From Desulfobacteraceae bacterium (GTDB taxonomy: Bacteria; Desulfobacterota; Desulfobacteria; Desulfobacterales; Desulfosarcinaceae), in the NCBI GenBank assembly GCA_027068085.1, contig JAMOUQ010000030.1:1-64000 (forward strand): a stretch of 64,000 nucleotides of DNA, read 5' to 3'. A program made the position numbers and the translations under genes. Shown here piece by piece: positions 51,401 to 60,001 of the stretch; within the stretch, counting starts at the first letter, position 1; the number at the start of each line of letters is the position of its first letter. The notes under the pieces are model-generated. The model had not been told where the DNA came from and did not search any database. It worked only from the letters and a program-made list of their open reading frames with translations.

Positions 51401-52060
51401 GTGAACGAAAAGAAAAAAATCCTCATCGTCGAAGACCACCCCATATTCCGCTGGGGCCTGCGCGAGCTGATCAACCAGGAAACCGACATGATGGTCTGCG
51501 CCGAGGCAGAAACCGTCTCCCGGGCCTGGAAGGCCATCGGCGAAACCGGGCCCGATCTGATCATCGCCGACATCACCCTGAAAGACAGCGACGGCATAGA
51601 TCTGGTCCACCAGGTGATGGCCTACGACCGGCACCTGCCGGTACTGATCCTGTCCATGCACGACGAACTGCTGTACGCCGAAAGGGCCATCCGGGCCGGC
51701 GCCCGCGGTTACATCATGAAACAGGAGGCCATGGAATCGGTGGTCACCGCCGTCAGGCACGTGCTGGCCGGCAGGATATATCTCAATGAAAACGTCAAGG
51801 AACACATCCTGATCCATCTTGCCGACCGCCCCCGCTACAGCGACCAGGACGTTTCCGAACTTCTCAGCGAACGGGAGCTTGAAGTTTTCCGGCTCATCGG
51901 ACGCGGTTTCACCACCCGCGAGATCGCCGTCAGGCTCCACCTGAGCATAAAGACCATCGGTACCTACCGGGAGCGGATCAAGGAAAAACTGCGTCTCAAA
52001 CACGCCAACGAACTGGTCCGCTGCGCCGTCCAATGGGACAAGACCGGCCGCCTGTCATGA
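51401..52060 (+). CDS. NarL/LuxR-family response regulator
   Basis: A 219-residue regulator. The receiver has the acidic pair in VEDH, phosphoacceptor Asp57 (IIADITLKDSDGID), the Thr/Ser position in LSMHDE and Lys in GYIMKQEA. The LuxR HTH (about 150-210) has LSERELEVFRLIGRGFTTRE and IAVRLHLSIKTIGTYRERIK. Start is GTG 51401. It should be phosphorylated by the upstream kinase. A perfect CCTACAC/GTGTAGG palindrome 125 bp downstream is a plausible target before the ligase-symporter operon. Confidence 0.93.
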   Translation: MNEKKKILIVEDHPIFRWGLRELINQETDMMVCAEAETVSRAWKAIGETGPDLIIADITLKDSDGIDLVHQVMAYDRHLPVLILSMHDELLYAERAIRAGARGYIMKQEAMESVVTAVRHVLAGRIYLNENVKEHILIHLADRPRYSDQDVSELLSERELEVFRLIGRGFTTREIAVRLHLSIKTIGTYRERIKEKLRLKHANELVRCAVQWDKTGRLS

Positions 52061-52184
52061 CCGGTCGCCGCCAGCCAGCCGAACCAAAGAGATCCCGCCT
52101 GTCGCCCCGGCCCCGGGGCAAGGCCCCCTGCCGCCCCTCAACCCCCGCCGCCCCTGCCGGCACATGCCCCGCCTAGGCGATTTA

Positions 52185-52200
52185 CCTACACGAGTGTAGG
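52185..52200. promoter_or_regulatory. Palindrome, probable response-regulator site
   Basis: CCTACACGAGTGTAGG has perfect 7-bp arms around GA. It lies between the response regulator and the operon it likely controls. LuxR-type regulators commonly bind such short TAC/GTA dyads. Confidence 0.55.
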
Positions 52201-52316
52201 GTCAAGCTCCTCCATATGTAGTCTTTTGACCTGACATCAAAATCAGTCGGCAACCGATTGTAAAATATCCGCCGGTCTCCTAAATCCGGTTCATTGATTG
52301 GAAGGGTTTCTTGTAT

Positions 52317-52332
52317 CCGAACGAACGCTCAG
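52317..52332. promoter_or_regulatory. TetR operator copy upstream of the ligase
   Basis: CCGAACGAACGCTCAG matches the operator at 47857-47872 at 15 of 16 positions. A -10-like TTGTAT (52311-52316) directly precedes it, copying the layout of the TetR promoter. Confidence 0.7.
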
Positions 52333-52531
52333 TCTTAAACGTCGTCTCCCGGAGGTTTTGGCAGGTGCCGGCCCGCCCGCAAACGACAATCCAGCCCATG
52401 GAGACAGCCTGTATCCGGGCCGGGTCTGCGGGCCGTCCTCCGGAAGGCGGCAATCTGTTTGTAAACTTTCACCGCCATTGAATTCTTGGCTCGTTCCAAG
52501 CATTCCCGGGTCAGAAAAGAAAGGAGATCCA

Positions 52532-54157
52532 ATGCAGCACAACATGACAGACTATGACAAGGAGTATGCCGAGTTCAAATGGGAAGTGCCGGAATACTTC
52601 AATTTCGCCGGCCAGGTAATCGACAAGTGGGCCGAAGATCCCGACAAGCTGGCAATGCTCTGGGTCGACGACGCCGGAACGGAGATAAGGAAAACCTTTG
52701 CCGACATCAGCAAAGCCTCCAAGAAGCTGGCCAACGTCCTGGCCGCCGAGGGAATCAAGCAGGGAGACGTCGTCATCGTAATCCTGCCGCGCAACATCGA
52801 ATGGTGGGAAATCTTCACCGCCTGCATCCGCATGGGAGCCGTGATCGCGCCGGGCACAACCCAGCTGACCTCCAAGGACATCGAGTACCGGGCCAACAAG
52901 GCCGAAGCTGCCTGCATCATCACCAACCACGAGATAGCGGCCAAATTCGAAAAGGTGGCCGGCAAGTGCCCGACGGTAAAGACCCGCATCGTCATCGAAA
53001 AACCGCGCGACGGCTGGATTTTCTACACCGACGCGGTGGAAGCGGCCCCGGACCGGTTCGAAACCGCCAAGACCCGCAGCGACGACAACTGCATCGTCTA
53101 CTTCACCTCCGGGACCACCGGCTTCCCCAAGATGGCCCTGCACACCCATGCCTCGTATCCCATCGGCCACATAGTGACCGGCAAGTACTGGCTGGACCTG
53201 AGACCCGAAGACATGCACTGGAACGTCTCGGATACCGGCTGGGCCAAGGCGGCCTGGAGCAGTTATTTCGGCCCGTGGAACATGGGATCGGCCCAGTTCA
53301 TTCATCACACCGACCGCTTCGATCCCCAAAAGACCCTCGAGCTGCTGTCCAAATACCCTGTAACGACCATGTGCGGCGCGCCCACCATCTACCGCATGCT
53401 GGTGCTCCAGGACCTGAGCGCTTACAAGTTCCCCCACCTGAGACATTGCGTGGGCGCAGGTGAGCCCCTGAACCCGGAAATCATCGATGTCTGGGAAAAG
53501 GCGACCGGCTGCATCATCCGCGACGGCTACGGCCAGACCGAGACCGTGCTGCTTTGCGGCAGCTTCCCGTGTCTGGAGCCGCGCTTCGGCTCCATGGGCA
53601 AGCCGAGCCCCGGTTTCCATCTGGCGGTCATCGACGAGGAGGGCAAAGAGCTTCCGCCCGACACCGAGGGCGACATCGCCGTCAAGGTGGAGCCCGAAAG
53701 GCCGGTGGGACTGTTCAAGGAATACTGGAAAGAGCCCGAAAGAACCGCCGCCACCTACCGCAACGGCTGGTACCTGACCGGCGACCGGGCCTACGTGGAC
53801 GAGGACGGTTACTTCTGGTTCGTGGGCCGGGCCGACGACGTCATCCTGACATCCGGCTACCGCATCGGGCCCTTCGAGGTGGAAAGCGCCCTGATCGAGC
53901 ATCCGGCCGTGGCCGAATCGGCGGTGGTCGCCAGCCCGGACGAAACCCGCGGCGAGGTGGTCAAGGCCTTCATCATCCTGGCCCCCGGTTACAGCCCCGG
54001 CGACGAGCTGATCAAGGAACTCCAGGATCATGTCAAGAAAGTCACCGCTCCCTACAAGTATCCGCGCAAGATAGAATTCGTCGACGCCCTGCCCAAGACG
54101 GTCAGCGGCAAGATCCGGCGGGTCGAGCTGCGCGACAAGGAGTGGGGCCGCGGATAA
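52532..54157 (+). CDS. Medium/short-chain acyl-CoA synthetase (AMP-forming, ACSM-like)
   Basis: A 541-residue ANL ligase. It has the P-loop YFTSGTTGFPKMALH (about 190-204), adenylate motif DGYGQTETVLL, hinge YLTGDRAYVDEDGYFWFVGR, GYRIGPFEVESAL and the catalytic lysine in TVSGKIRRVEL. The pattern is that of medium-chain/ACSM and related short-chain ligases. Start ATG 52532 has AAGGAG five bases upstream. It leads an operon with a symporter and shares a TetR operator with the icmF operon, so a short-chain acid such as isobutyrate is a reasonable substrate. Confidence 0.92.
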   Translation: MQHNMTDYDKEYAEFKWEVPEYFNFAGQVIDKWAEDPDKLAMLWVDDAGTEIRKTFADISKASKKLANVLAAEGIKQGDVVIVILPRNIEWWEIFTACIRMGAVIAPGTTQLTSKDIEYRANKAEAACIITNHEIAAKFEKVAGKCPTVKTRIVIEKPRDGWIFYTDAVEAAPDRFETAKTRSDDNCIVYFTSGTTGFPKMALHTHASYPIGHIVTGKYWLDLRPEDMHWNVSDTGWAKAAWSSYFGPWNMGSAQFIHHTDRFDPQKTLELLSKYPVTTMCGAPTIYRMLVLQDLSAYKFPHLRHCVGAGEPLNPEIIDVWEKATGCIIRDGYGQTETVLLCGSFPCLEPRFGSMGKPSPGFHLAVIDEEGKELPPDTEGDIAVKVEPERPVGLFKEYWKEPERTAATYRNGWYLTGDRAYVDEDGYFWFVGRADDVILTSGYRIGPFEVESALIEHPAVAESAVVASPDETRGEVVKAFIILAPGYSPGDELIKELQDHVKKVTAPYKYPRKIEFVDALPKTVSGKIRRVELRDKEWGRG

Positions 54158-54236
54158 GGCTCGCAATGCGGCCGCGGGCCTCGACCGTTCGCGGCCGCTC
54201 CTTAACCACCAACAAGAGAGGGAGGAGTGTGAGGGC

Positions 54237-54521
54237 ATGAAAGAAAAACTCTACCGCAAGGAAATCTGGATCACGGTGATCTTTTCGATCCTGTTGCTCC
54301 TGATGGGCCATTCGGCGTCCATCTTCGTCTTGTTCCCCAGCCTGCAGACCGGGACCCTGTGGGGATTTCCCACCCAGTACATCGTGCCGATCCTGCTGGG
54401 CTGGTTCGGCCTGGCCGCCGTCTGCCTGGTAATGGCCCTGGTCTGCAACCGTTTCGACGACGACATGGAAGAATACGCCAGAAGCCAGGAAAAAAAGAAA
54501 GCCACTGTCAAAGAAAATTAA
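54237..54521 (+). CDS. Small membrane subunit of a sodium:solute symporter
   Basis: A 94-residue protein with two membrane segments (about 10-32 and 45-68) and a charged C-terminal tail (FDDDMEEYARSQEKKKATVK). It sits 15 bp before a large SSS-family permease. Small two-helix proteins of the DUF485/DUF4212 kind are encoded in this place beside acetate-type SSS symporters. The family call rests on topology and context. Confidence 0.78.
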   Translation: MKEKLYRKEIWITVIFSILLLLMGHSASIFVLFPSLQTGTLWGFPTQYIVPILLGWFGLAAVCLVMALVCNRFDDDMEEYARSQEKKKATVKEN

Positions 54522-54536
54522 ACACAAGGGGGAACA

Positions 54537-56171
54537 ATGCCTGCTGAATATGCTTTGCCAAATGTCTGGATCGGCATCGGAGTGGTCATGGCGCTCTTTG
54601 CCGTTTTCTATTACGTGGGCTGGTGGGCCAGCCGCAAGACAACCAGTGACGAAGATTTCTACGCCGCCGGTTTTTCCATCGGACCGGTTACCAACGGGCT
54701 GGGCATGGCCGCCACCTGGGCCAGCCTGGCCACCTTCCTGGGGGTTATCGCCCTGATCCAGAAACTCCAGGTGCCGTTTGTCTACCTCTGGATCCAGTGG
54801 TCCATCTCGATCCCGCTGCTTACCCTGCTCTACGGCACCAGCCTGCGCCGGATGAAGGCCTTTACCCCGGCCACCTTCATCCAGGCCCGCTACGGCAACG
54901 CCTGCACCGTGGTCATAGTCTGCTGGATGACCCTGATCATGGTGATGTACGCCCTGGGCCAGATGATCGGCCTGGGCCGGGCCTTCGAGCTGCTCTTCGG
55001 CGTGCCCTACAACACGGCCCTGGTGGTGGCCGGAGCGGCCACGGTGGGATTCATCACCCTCGGCGGCATGTACGGAGCTTCCTACAACGCCGCTTTCCAG
55101 ATGATCGTCATGACCATCGCCATGATCGTTCCCCTGGGAGCCATCATGAAGGCCATGGGATCTTCCGGATGGTGGTTTCCGCCGCTGGCCTACGGCGACA
55201 TGGTGCCCAGCATGCTGGAAAAGATTCCCACCTTCTTCGACATGAAGTACGATTTCCGCTGGTACTTCGCCCTGATCCCGGCCTTCACCCTGGGGCCGGT
55301 GGCCCTGCCCCACCTGGCCATGCGGGTCTTTACCTCTTCCAGCGTCAAGAGCGCCCGCTGGGCCGTGGTCTGGTTCGTGATCTTCCTGGGCCTGCTATTT
55401 TCCGGCTGCTACGCCGCCGGTTTCGCCGGTAACTACTTCACCGCCACAACCGGCAGGGTCATCGCCAAACCGGATCAGACCATACTGATCCTCAACGTCT
55501 TCTACAACCCGACCCTGGTGGCGGCCTTCGTCATGGGCGGGGCCCTGGCGGCCGGCCTTTCAACCATCGGCGGCAACCTGATGGCCATCGCCGGGCTGGT
55601 GGGCAACGACCTGATGGGCGTGATCGCCCCCGACATGGACACCAAGAAAAAGGTCAAGTGGGGCTACGTGGCCCTGGCCATGGGTGGCGTGGCCGCCATC
55701 CTGCTGGCCTTCAAACCGCCCAAGTTCCTGGTTACCAGCATTCTCTGGGCCTTCGGCCTGCTGGCTACCACCGCCACCCCGGGCATCCTGCTGGGCGTGT
55801 GGTGGAAAGAGGCCAACAAGCTGGCCCTGATCGTCTCCTCCATCTTCTGCGGCCTGCTGTTTATCGTCATCTCGCCCCACGTGTTTCCGAGCATCTGCAT
55901 CGGCAAGGGCCTGCCGGCCAAACTCGGCATGGCCGGCGGCATGGTGACCGTGCCGCTTTCCTTTGCCATGTTCATCGTGCTTTCCATCGTCTTCAACCGG
56001 GTCAAGGCCCTGGAAGCCTATGCTCCCACCCTGGCCGACAAGCAGGTGATCGACAGGATCCACGGCTGGGCGGACGAATACGACGAAAGCCGTTACAACG
56101 GCATTACCTGGCCCCTGGTGGTTGCGGCCGTGTGCATGGTCGTCTTCTTCTGGGGTCTCAAGCCCTGGTAG
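54537..56171 (+). CDS. Sodium:solute symporter (SSS family)
   Basis: A 544-residue permease with about 13 membrane segments. GLGMAATWASLATFLGVIAL, RMKAFTPATFIQARYGN and MGGALAAGLSTIGGNLMAIAG are typical SSS motifs, the last being the sodium-site helix. In this operon (CoA ligase, small subunit) it probably imports a monocarboxylate with sodium. It lies downstream of a Cache kinase and nucleotidyltransferase, an arrangement known from acetate-uptake control. Confidence 0.93.
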   Translation: MPAEYALPNVWIGIGVVMALFAVFYYVGWWASRKTTSDEDFYAAGFSIGPVTNGLGMAATWASLATFLGVIALIQKLQVPFVYLWIQWSISIPLLTLLYGTSLRRMKAFTPATFIQARYGNACTVVIVCWMTLIMVMYALGQMIGLGRAFELLFGVPYNTALVVAGAATVGFITLGGMYGASYNAAFQMIVMTIAMIVPLGAIMKAMGSSGWWFPPLAYGDMVPSMLEKIPTFFDMKYDFRWYFALIPAFTLGPVALPHLAMRVFTSSSVKSARWAVVWFVIFLGLLFSGCYAAGFAGNYFTATTGRVIAKPDQTILILNVFYNPTLVAAFVMGGALAAGLSTIGGNLMAIAGLVGNDLMGVIAPDMDTKKKVKWGYVALAMGGVAAILLAFKPPKFLVTSILWAFGLLATTATPGILLGVWWKEANKLALIVSSIFCGLLFIVISPHVFPSICIGKGLPAKLGMAGGMVTVPLSFAMFIVLSIVFNRVKALEAYAPTLADKQVIDRIHGWADEYDESRYNGITWPLVVAAVCMVVFFWGLKPW

Positions 56172-56274
56172 CAACACCGTTGTTGGCCCCCCTTTTTTGA
56201 GCCGACACCGACCGGCACCGGTCCCGCGGCAGGCAAACCGCGGGACCGGTGCCCACAAAAAACTGGAATGAAAA

Positions 56275-56799
56275 ATGAAATACTTTCTTCACATGCGCAG
56301 GGTGCTTGCCTGCCGCGCTCCCGACGGCATGCGCGACAGCCTTTCCATCTGGTACTGCGGACTGAACGTCCTGGTGGCCGGCCTGCTCTACTCGGCCACG
56401 GTCCTGGCCCTGGGAAGCAGGGTGACGGGCGGCGGCGTCTTCAATCCCTGGATGATCCTGGCGGCCGGAATAGTAACGGCCTACTTCGTCCACGCCGGGG
56501 CGGCCCTGATGGTCTGGGTGTTTTGCAAGGGAATCGGCGGAACCCAGCAGTTTTTCCCCATCTACCTCAACATGGGCATCGCCTTTGCCGCCCTCTGGCT
56601 GCCGGCCCCCGCCCTTGCCGCCCTGCAGATCGTCTCAACACCCCTGCTATCGGCCTTTGCCCTGGCATCGGCCGCTTACGCCGTCGCGGTCATGGTGACC
56701 TCGATTGCCGCGGTGGTCGATCTTTCCAAGTTTCGGCTTGCGCTGGCCATGTCGGCCACGTTAATCTACCTGGGATGCTTCATCTACCTGTGGACCTAA
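56275..56799 (+). CDS. Polytopic membrane protein of unknown function
   Basis: A 174-residue protein with five hydrophobic segments after a polar 20-residue start (MKYFLHMRRVLACRAPDGMRD). The number and spacing of helices recall Yip1-like membrane proteins, but no signature is decisive. It lies between the symporter and the crotonase gene, 16 bp before the latter, so it is in the operon. No function is proposed. Confidence 0.7.
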   Translation: MKYFLHMRRVLACRAPDGMRDSLSIWYCGLNVLVAGLLYSATVLALGSRVTGGGVFNPWMILAAGIVTAYFVHAGAALMVWVFCKGIGGTQQFFPIYLNMGIAFAALWLPAPALAALQIVSTPLLSAFALASAAYAVAVMVTSIAAVVDLSKFRLALAMSATLIYLGCFIYLWT

Positions 56800-56814
56800 C
56801 CCAAGGAGGCTAAG

Positions 56815-57591
56815 ATGTCTGGCAACCCCATCGTCACCGAGCGCCAAGAGGCCGTGGGCATCATCATCCTCAACCGGCCCGAAGAGAAAAACACCTTCAA
56901 CGTCGAGTTCGCCCAACAGCTCAACGCGGCCCTGAAGGACTTCGACCGCGACGACGATATCCGGGTGGTGGTCATCCGGGCCGCCGGCAGGCATTTTTCA
57001 ACCGGTATCGCCCTCGATCAGTTCCGGGACAAGGATCACCGCCAGTACCGCGAGCTTATCCGGCTGATGGACAGCCACAACCACACCATCGCCCGCATGA
57101 AAAAACCGGTCATCGCCATGGTGCATGGTTACGCCGTGGCAAACGGCGCCGGACTCGTCTTTGCCTGTGACATGGCCGTGGCCGCCGAAAGCGCCAAGTT
57201 CGGCACAACTGCCATCAACGTCGGCCTGATCTGCCTCGGCCCGGCCGTCCCCCTTTCCCGCCTGACCAGCCGTAAAAAAGTCCTGGAGATGGTCCTGACC
57301 GGAGACATCATCCCGGCCGATGAGGCCCTCCGGCTGGGCCTGGTCAACAAGGTGGTCCCGGACGAAGAACTCGAGACGGCCACCATGAGACTGGCAAAAA
57401 AACTGGCCGCCAAAAGCCCCCTGGCCCTCCAGATCGGCAAGCAGGGCATCTACGCCATGGACGAAATGCCCTACCACCGGGCCCTGGACCACCTGAGCGA
57501 GCTTTTCGCCAGCCTTTGCAGCACCGAAGACGCCAAAGAAGGCCTCGAGGCCTTCAGCCAGCGCCGCCAGCCGCAATGGAAGGAAAAATGA
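56815..57591 (+). CDS. Crotonase-fold protein lacking the usual catalytic glutamates
   Basis: A 258-residue enoyl-CoA hydratase/isomerase family protein with GRHFSTGIAL oxyanion-hole region and the HGYAVANGAGLVFACDMAVAA helix. Where hydratases have GGGCEL and (P)EINLG with catalytic glutamates, this one has NGAGLV and TAINVG, so both glutamates are missing. It may act on another CoA reaction or be non-hydrating. RBS is AAGGAGG. It overlaps the next gene by four bases. Confidence 0.88.
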   Translation: MSGNPIVTERQEAVGIIILNRPEEKNTFNVEFAQQLNAALKDFDRDDDIRVVVIRAAGRHFSTGIALDQFRDKDHRQYRELIRLMDSHNHTIARMKKPVIAMVHGYAVANGAGLVFACDMAVAAESAKFGTTAINVGLICLGPAVPLSRLTSRKKVLEMVLTGDIIPADEALRLGLVNKVVPDEELETATMRLAKKLAAKSPLALQIGKQGIYAMDEMPYHRALDHLSELFASLCSTEDAKEGLEAFSQRRQPQWKEK

Positions 57592-59240
57592 GCTCCGGGG
57601 CGGCTGCCGATCCTGACAGCCTGCTCTTTGCGGCTTACAAAACGGCCCAAACCGCCGCCGACGGCGGCGACCCGCGCGCCGTGTGCGAAGCGGCCGCCTC
57701 TTCGATCATCTCCCTGACCAAGGCCGCCGGAGCCGCTGTCCACCGGGCCGGCGAGACCCGTGACCTGCTCTGCCTGGCGGCCCGCAATCAGAACATTCGG
57801 CATCAGATCGAAGCCATCACCGGCGCCAGCCGGGACTGCCGGCGCCGATATTGTTTTCAGCCCCTCGAAAAATGCCTGCAGCCAGACGCCGAAGGCCGGC
57901 TCCGGGCGGACGGACCGGTTACCGCACAGGCCTGCCTGCCTTTCGAGCTTGGGCCTGACCGGCCCATGGTGATGCGCCTTTTCTTCACCGCCCGGAACCT
58001 GCCCCGGACGGCAGAGCTCGAATCGGTATGCCGCAACATCCAGCTGTTGTTCGACATCGCCCAGGTCTGCATGCGCCAGCGGCGCTGCCTGCAGGCCATC
58101 GACCGGGCCGGGGCCCGGATAACATCCGGCCAGACTGCCGCCGAGATCGTCAAGGCTACGGTCGATCACGTGACCGCGGCCCTGAACGCCAGGGGCAGCA
58201 TCTTCTGGATCCTGGATGTGGATGCACGCCAGGTGGTGACCTGCCTGAGCAGCGGTTTTGCCTACCAGAGCCTGCTCAAGGTCGATTACCCGGCCCTGAA
58301 CAAAATTTTCGCCTTCGAGGCCCTGAAGCCGGTGGTAATCGAGGATGCGCGTTACGATCCGCGCATCCCCAACCTGGAACGTTTCGGCAAGAAAAGGGTG
58401 GTTGCCCTGGCCGGCTTCCCGGTTGCCATCGGCAGGACCTACCTGGGCCTGCTGGCAATCTACTTCGGCGGCCGGCGCAGCCTGGCATCCCATGAACAGG
58501 AGTTTGTGGCCTCCATGGCCCAGCAGGCCTCCATGGCCCTCAGGGCCACCCTGTACGACCTTCAGGACGGCACGGACACCCTGCGGCGCACCGTGGCCGG
58601 CATGGCCGCCGCCATCAAGGCCAAGGACGACCTGACCCATGCCCACAGCCTGCGGGTTGCCCGCCTGGCCAGGTGGACGGCCGAGGCCATGGGCCTTTCG
58701 GCAGATCAGGCCCAGACCATTCACCACGCCGGCCTGCTCCACGACATCGGCAAGATCGGGATCACCGACCAGGTCCTGGCAAGCCTGGGCTGCCTGGACA
58801 AGCGGCAGATGCGCCAGCTGCGCCGCCACCCCGAGATCGGCGCCGACATCCTGTCCCGCCTTCCGGGCACGGAAAAGCTGGTCCCACTGGTGAAACACCA
58901 CCATGAGCGCTACGACGGCAAGGGGTATCCCGACGGCCTCAAGGGTGACGCCATTCCCCTGGGGGCCAGGATCCTGGCGGTGTGCGACGCCCTGGAAACC
59001 ATGATCCACGGCCGGCCCAACATGCCGGCCTGCAGCCTTTCCCGCAGCCTGGAGCAGCTTGGCGCCGGGGCAGGCACCCGCTTCGACCCCCGGGTCGTCT
59101 CAACCGTGACGGCCGGTCTTGAAAACAATCCCGGCCTTGCCGGCCGCGGTCCCGCAACGGCAGGCAGGGCAGCCGGACCGGACCGCAACAAAAAGCAAAA
59201 GCCCGGACGTCCCTGGTTCGACCTGCCGCCCTCTTTCTGA
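57588..59240 (+). CDS. GAF and HD-GYP domain protein (cyclic-di-GMP phosphodiesterase-like)
   Basis: A 550-residue soluble protein. A degenerate first GAF-like region (about 10-150) is followed by a GAF domain (about 175-325, GSIFWILDVDARQVV, KRVVALAGFPVAIGRTYLGLL). The HD-GYP domain (about 340-490) has HSLRVARLARW, LLHDIGKIG, HPEIGADIL and HHERYDGKGYPDGLKG. The HD and GYP motifs are intact, so c-di-GMP hydrolysis is likely. The C-terminal 50 residues are basic and disordered. Its ATG overlaps the crotonase stop. Confidence 0.92.
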   Translation: MSSGAAADPDSLLFAAYKTAQTAADGGDPRAVCEAAASSIISLTKAAGAAVHRAGETRDLLCLAARNQNIRHQIEAITGASRDCRRRYCFQPLEKCLQPDAEGRLRADGPVTAQACLPFELGPDRPMVMRLFFTARNLPRTAELESVCRNIQLLFDIAQVCMRQRRCLQAIDRAGARITSGQTAAEIVKATVDHVTAALNARGSIFWILDVDARQVVTCLSSGFAYQSLLKVDYPALNKIFAFEALKPVVIEDARYDPRIPNLERFGKKRVVALAGFPVAIGRTYLGLLAIYFGGRRSLASHEQEFVASMAQQASMALRATLYDLQDGTDTLRRTVAGMAAAIKAKDDLTHAHSLRVARLARWTAEAMGLSADQAQTIHHAGLLHDIGKIGITDQVLASLGCLDKRQMRQLRRHPEIGADILSRLPGTEKLVPLVKHHHERYDGKGYPDGLKGDAIPLGARILAVCDALETMIHGRPNMPACSLSRSLEQLGAGAGTRFDPRVVSTVTAGLENNPGLAGRGPATAGRAAGPDRNKKQKPGRPWFDLPPSF

Positions 59241-59316
59241 CCACCTCCCCGGCCCGGCAGACACGGCCGTGCGGCCTGCCGGCCGCCTGACACGAGCCCC
59301 GGCCCCAAAACAGCTC

Positions 59317-59364
59317 TTGACATGGGGCCGGCAGCTCAATATTTTACCTAACGACCGGTCGGTA
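59317..59364 (+). promoter_or_regulatory. Promoter and operator of the second TetR operon
   Basis: TTGACA (59317-59322), 17 bp, TATTTT (59340-59345). The near-perfect palindrome TAACGACCGGTCGGTA (59349-59364, one mismatched pair) lies over the transcript start, pointing to autoregulation. Confidence 0.75.
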
Positions 59365-59389
59365 ACTTCCGGCTCCGGGGAGCGACTGC

Positions 59390-59980
59390 ATGACCGCCAT
59401 GAAAAACACCATCACCAAAGCCGCCATCGACCTTTTCTTCAAAAAAGGTTACTACGCCACCAGTATCAGTGAAATCGCCCGGGCCTGCGGCATACAGAAA
59501 GCCAGTATCTACTACCACTTTGCCAGCAAGGAAGACCTGCTCTTTAGCATCATGCACGACACCATGGCCGCCCTGACCGATTACCTGCGCCGCAACCTGG
59601 AGAAGGTCAACGGCATCGAGGAACGGATGCGCCGGGCGGTACGCTGCCATGTCCGCTTCCACCTGGAGCACCAGAAGGAAACCTTCATCGCCAGCAGCGA
59701 ACTGCGCGGTCTCTGCAACCGGAACTACCTGCAAATCGTCGCCATGCGCGACGAGTACGAGGAAATCTTCCAGGAGCTGATCGCCGCCGGCACCAGACAG
59801 GGCGTGTTCGCCCCCTGCGATGTCAAGATCCTTTCATACGCGATACTGACCCTGTGCACGGCCGGGGCCTTCTGGTTCAAGCCCGGCGGCCGGCTGACAG
59901 TGGACGAAATAGCCGCCATCTATGAAAACTTCATCATCAGCGGCCTGAAACAGGGCCGGATCGAGCGGCTTTCCGCGTAA
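59390..59980 (+). CDS. TetR-family regulator
   Basis: A 196-residue regulator. The HTH (about 8-50) has AAIDLFFKKGYYATSISEIA and IQKASIYYHFASKEDLL, and the rest is a helical effector domain with TetR_C-type organisation. Start ATG 59390 has GGGGAG seven bases upstream. It is the first gene of an operon with a dehydrogenase, crotonase and HMG-CoA-lyase-like protein, like many regulators of branched-chain acyl-CoA breakdown. The palindrome at 59349 is its likely operator. Confidence 0.9.
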   Translation: MTAMKNTITKAAIDLFFKKGYYATSISEIARACGIQKASIYYHFASKEDLLFSIMHDTMAALTDYLRRNLEKVNGIEERMRRAVRCHVRFHLEHQKETFIASSELRGLCNRNYLQIVAMRDEYEEIFQELIAAGTRQGVFAPCDVKILSYAILTLCTAGAFWFKPGGRLTVDEIAAIYENFIISGLKQGRIERLSA

Positions 59981-60001
59981 CACCATCTGAAGGAGGCAAG
60001 C

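Larger units (their letters stand above)
52061..52531. other. Regulatory region upstream of the acyl-CoA ligase operon
   Basis: No gene is supported; an open frame from 52298 is just upstream extension of the ligase frame. The region contains the CCTACACGAGTGTAGG palindrome, then the TetR operator copy. I see no full-consensus promoter, which suits activator-dependent transcription. Confidence 0.6.

Noticed and set aside
52226-52245. TTGACCTGACAT resembling the left half of the lexA operator
   Set aside because: The right arm of the palindrome is absent, so a LexA site is not supported.
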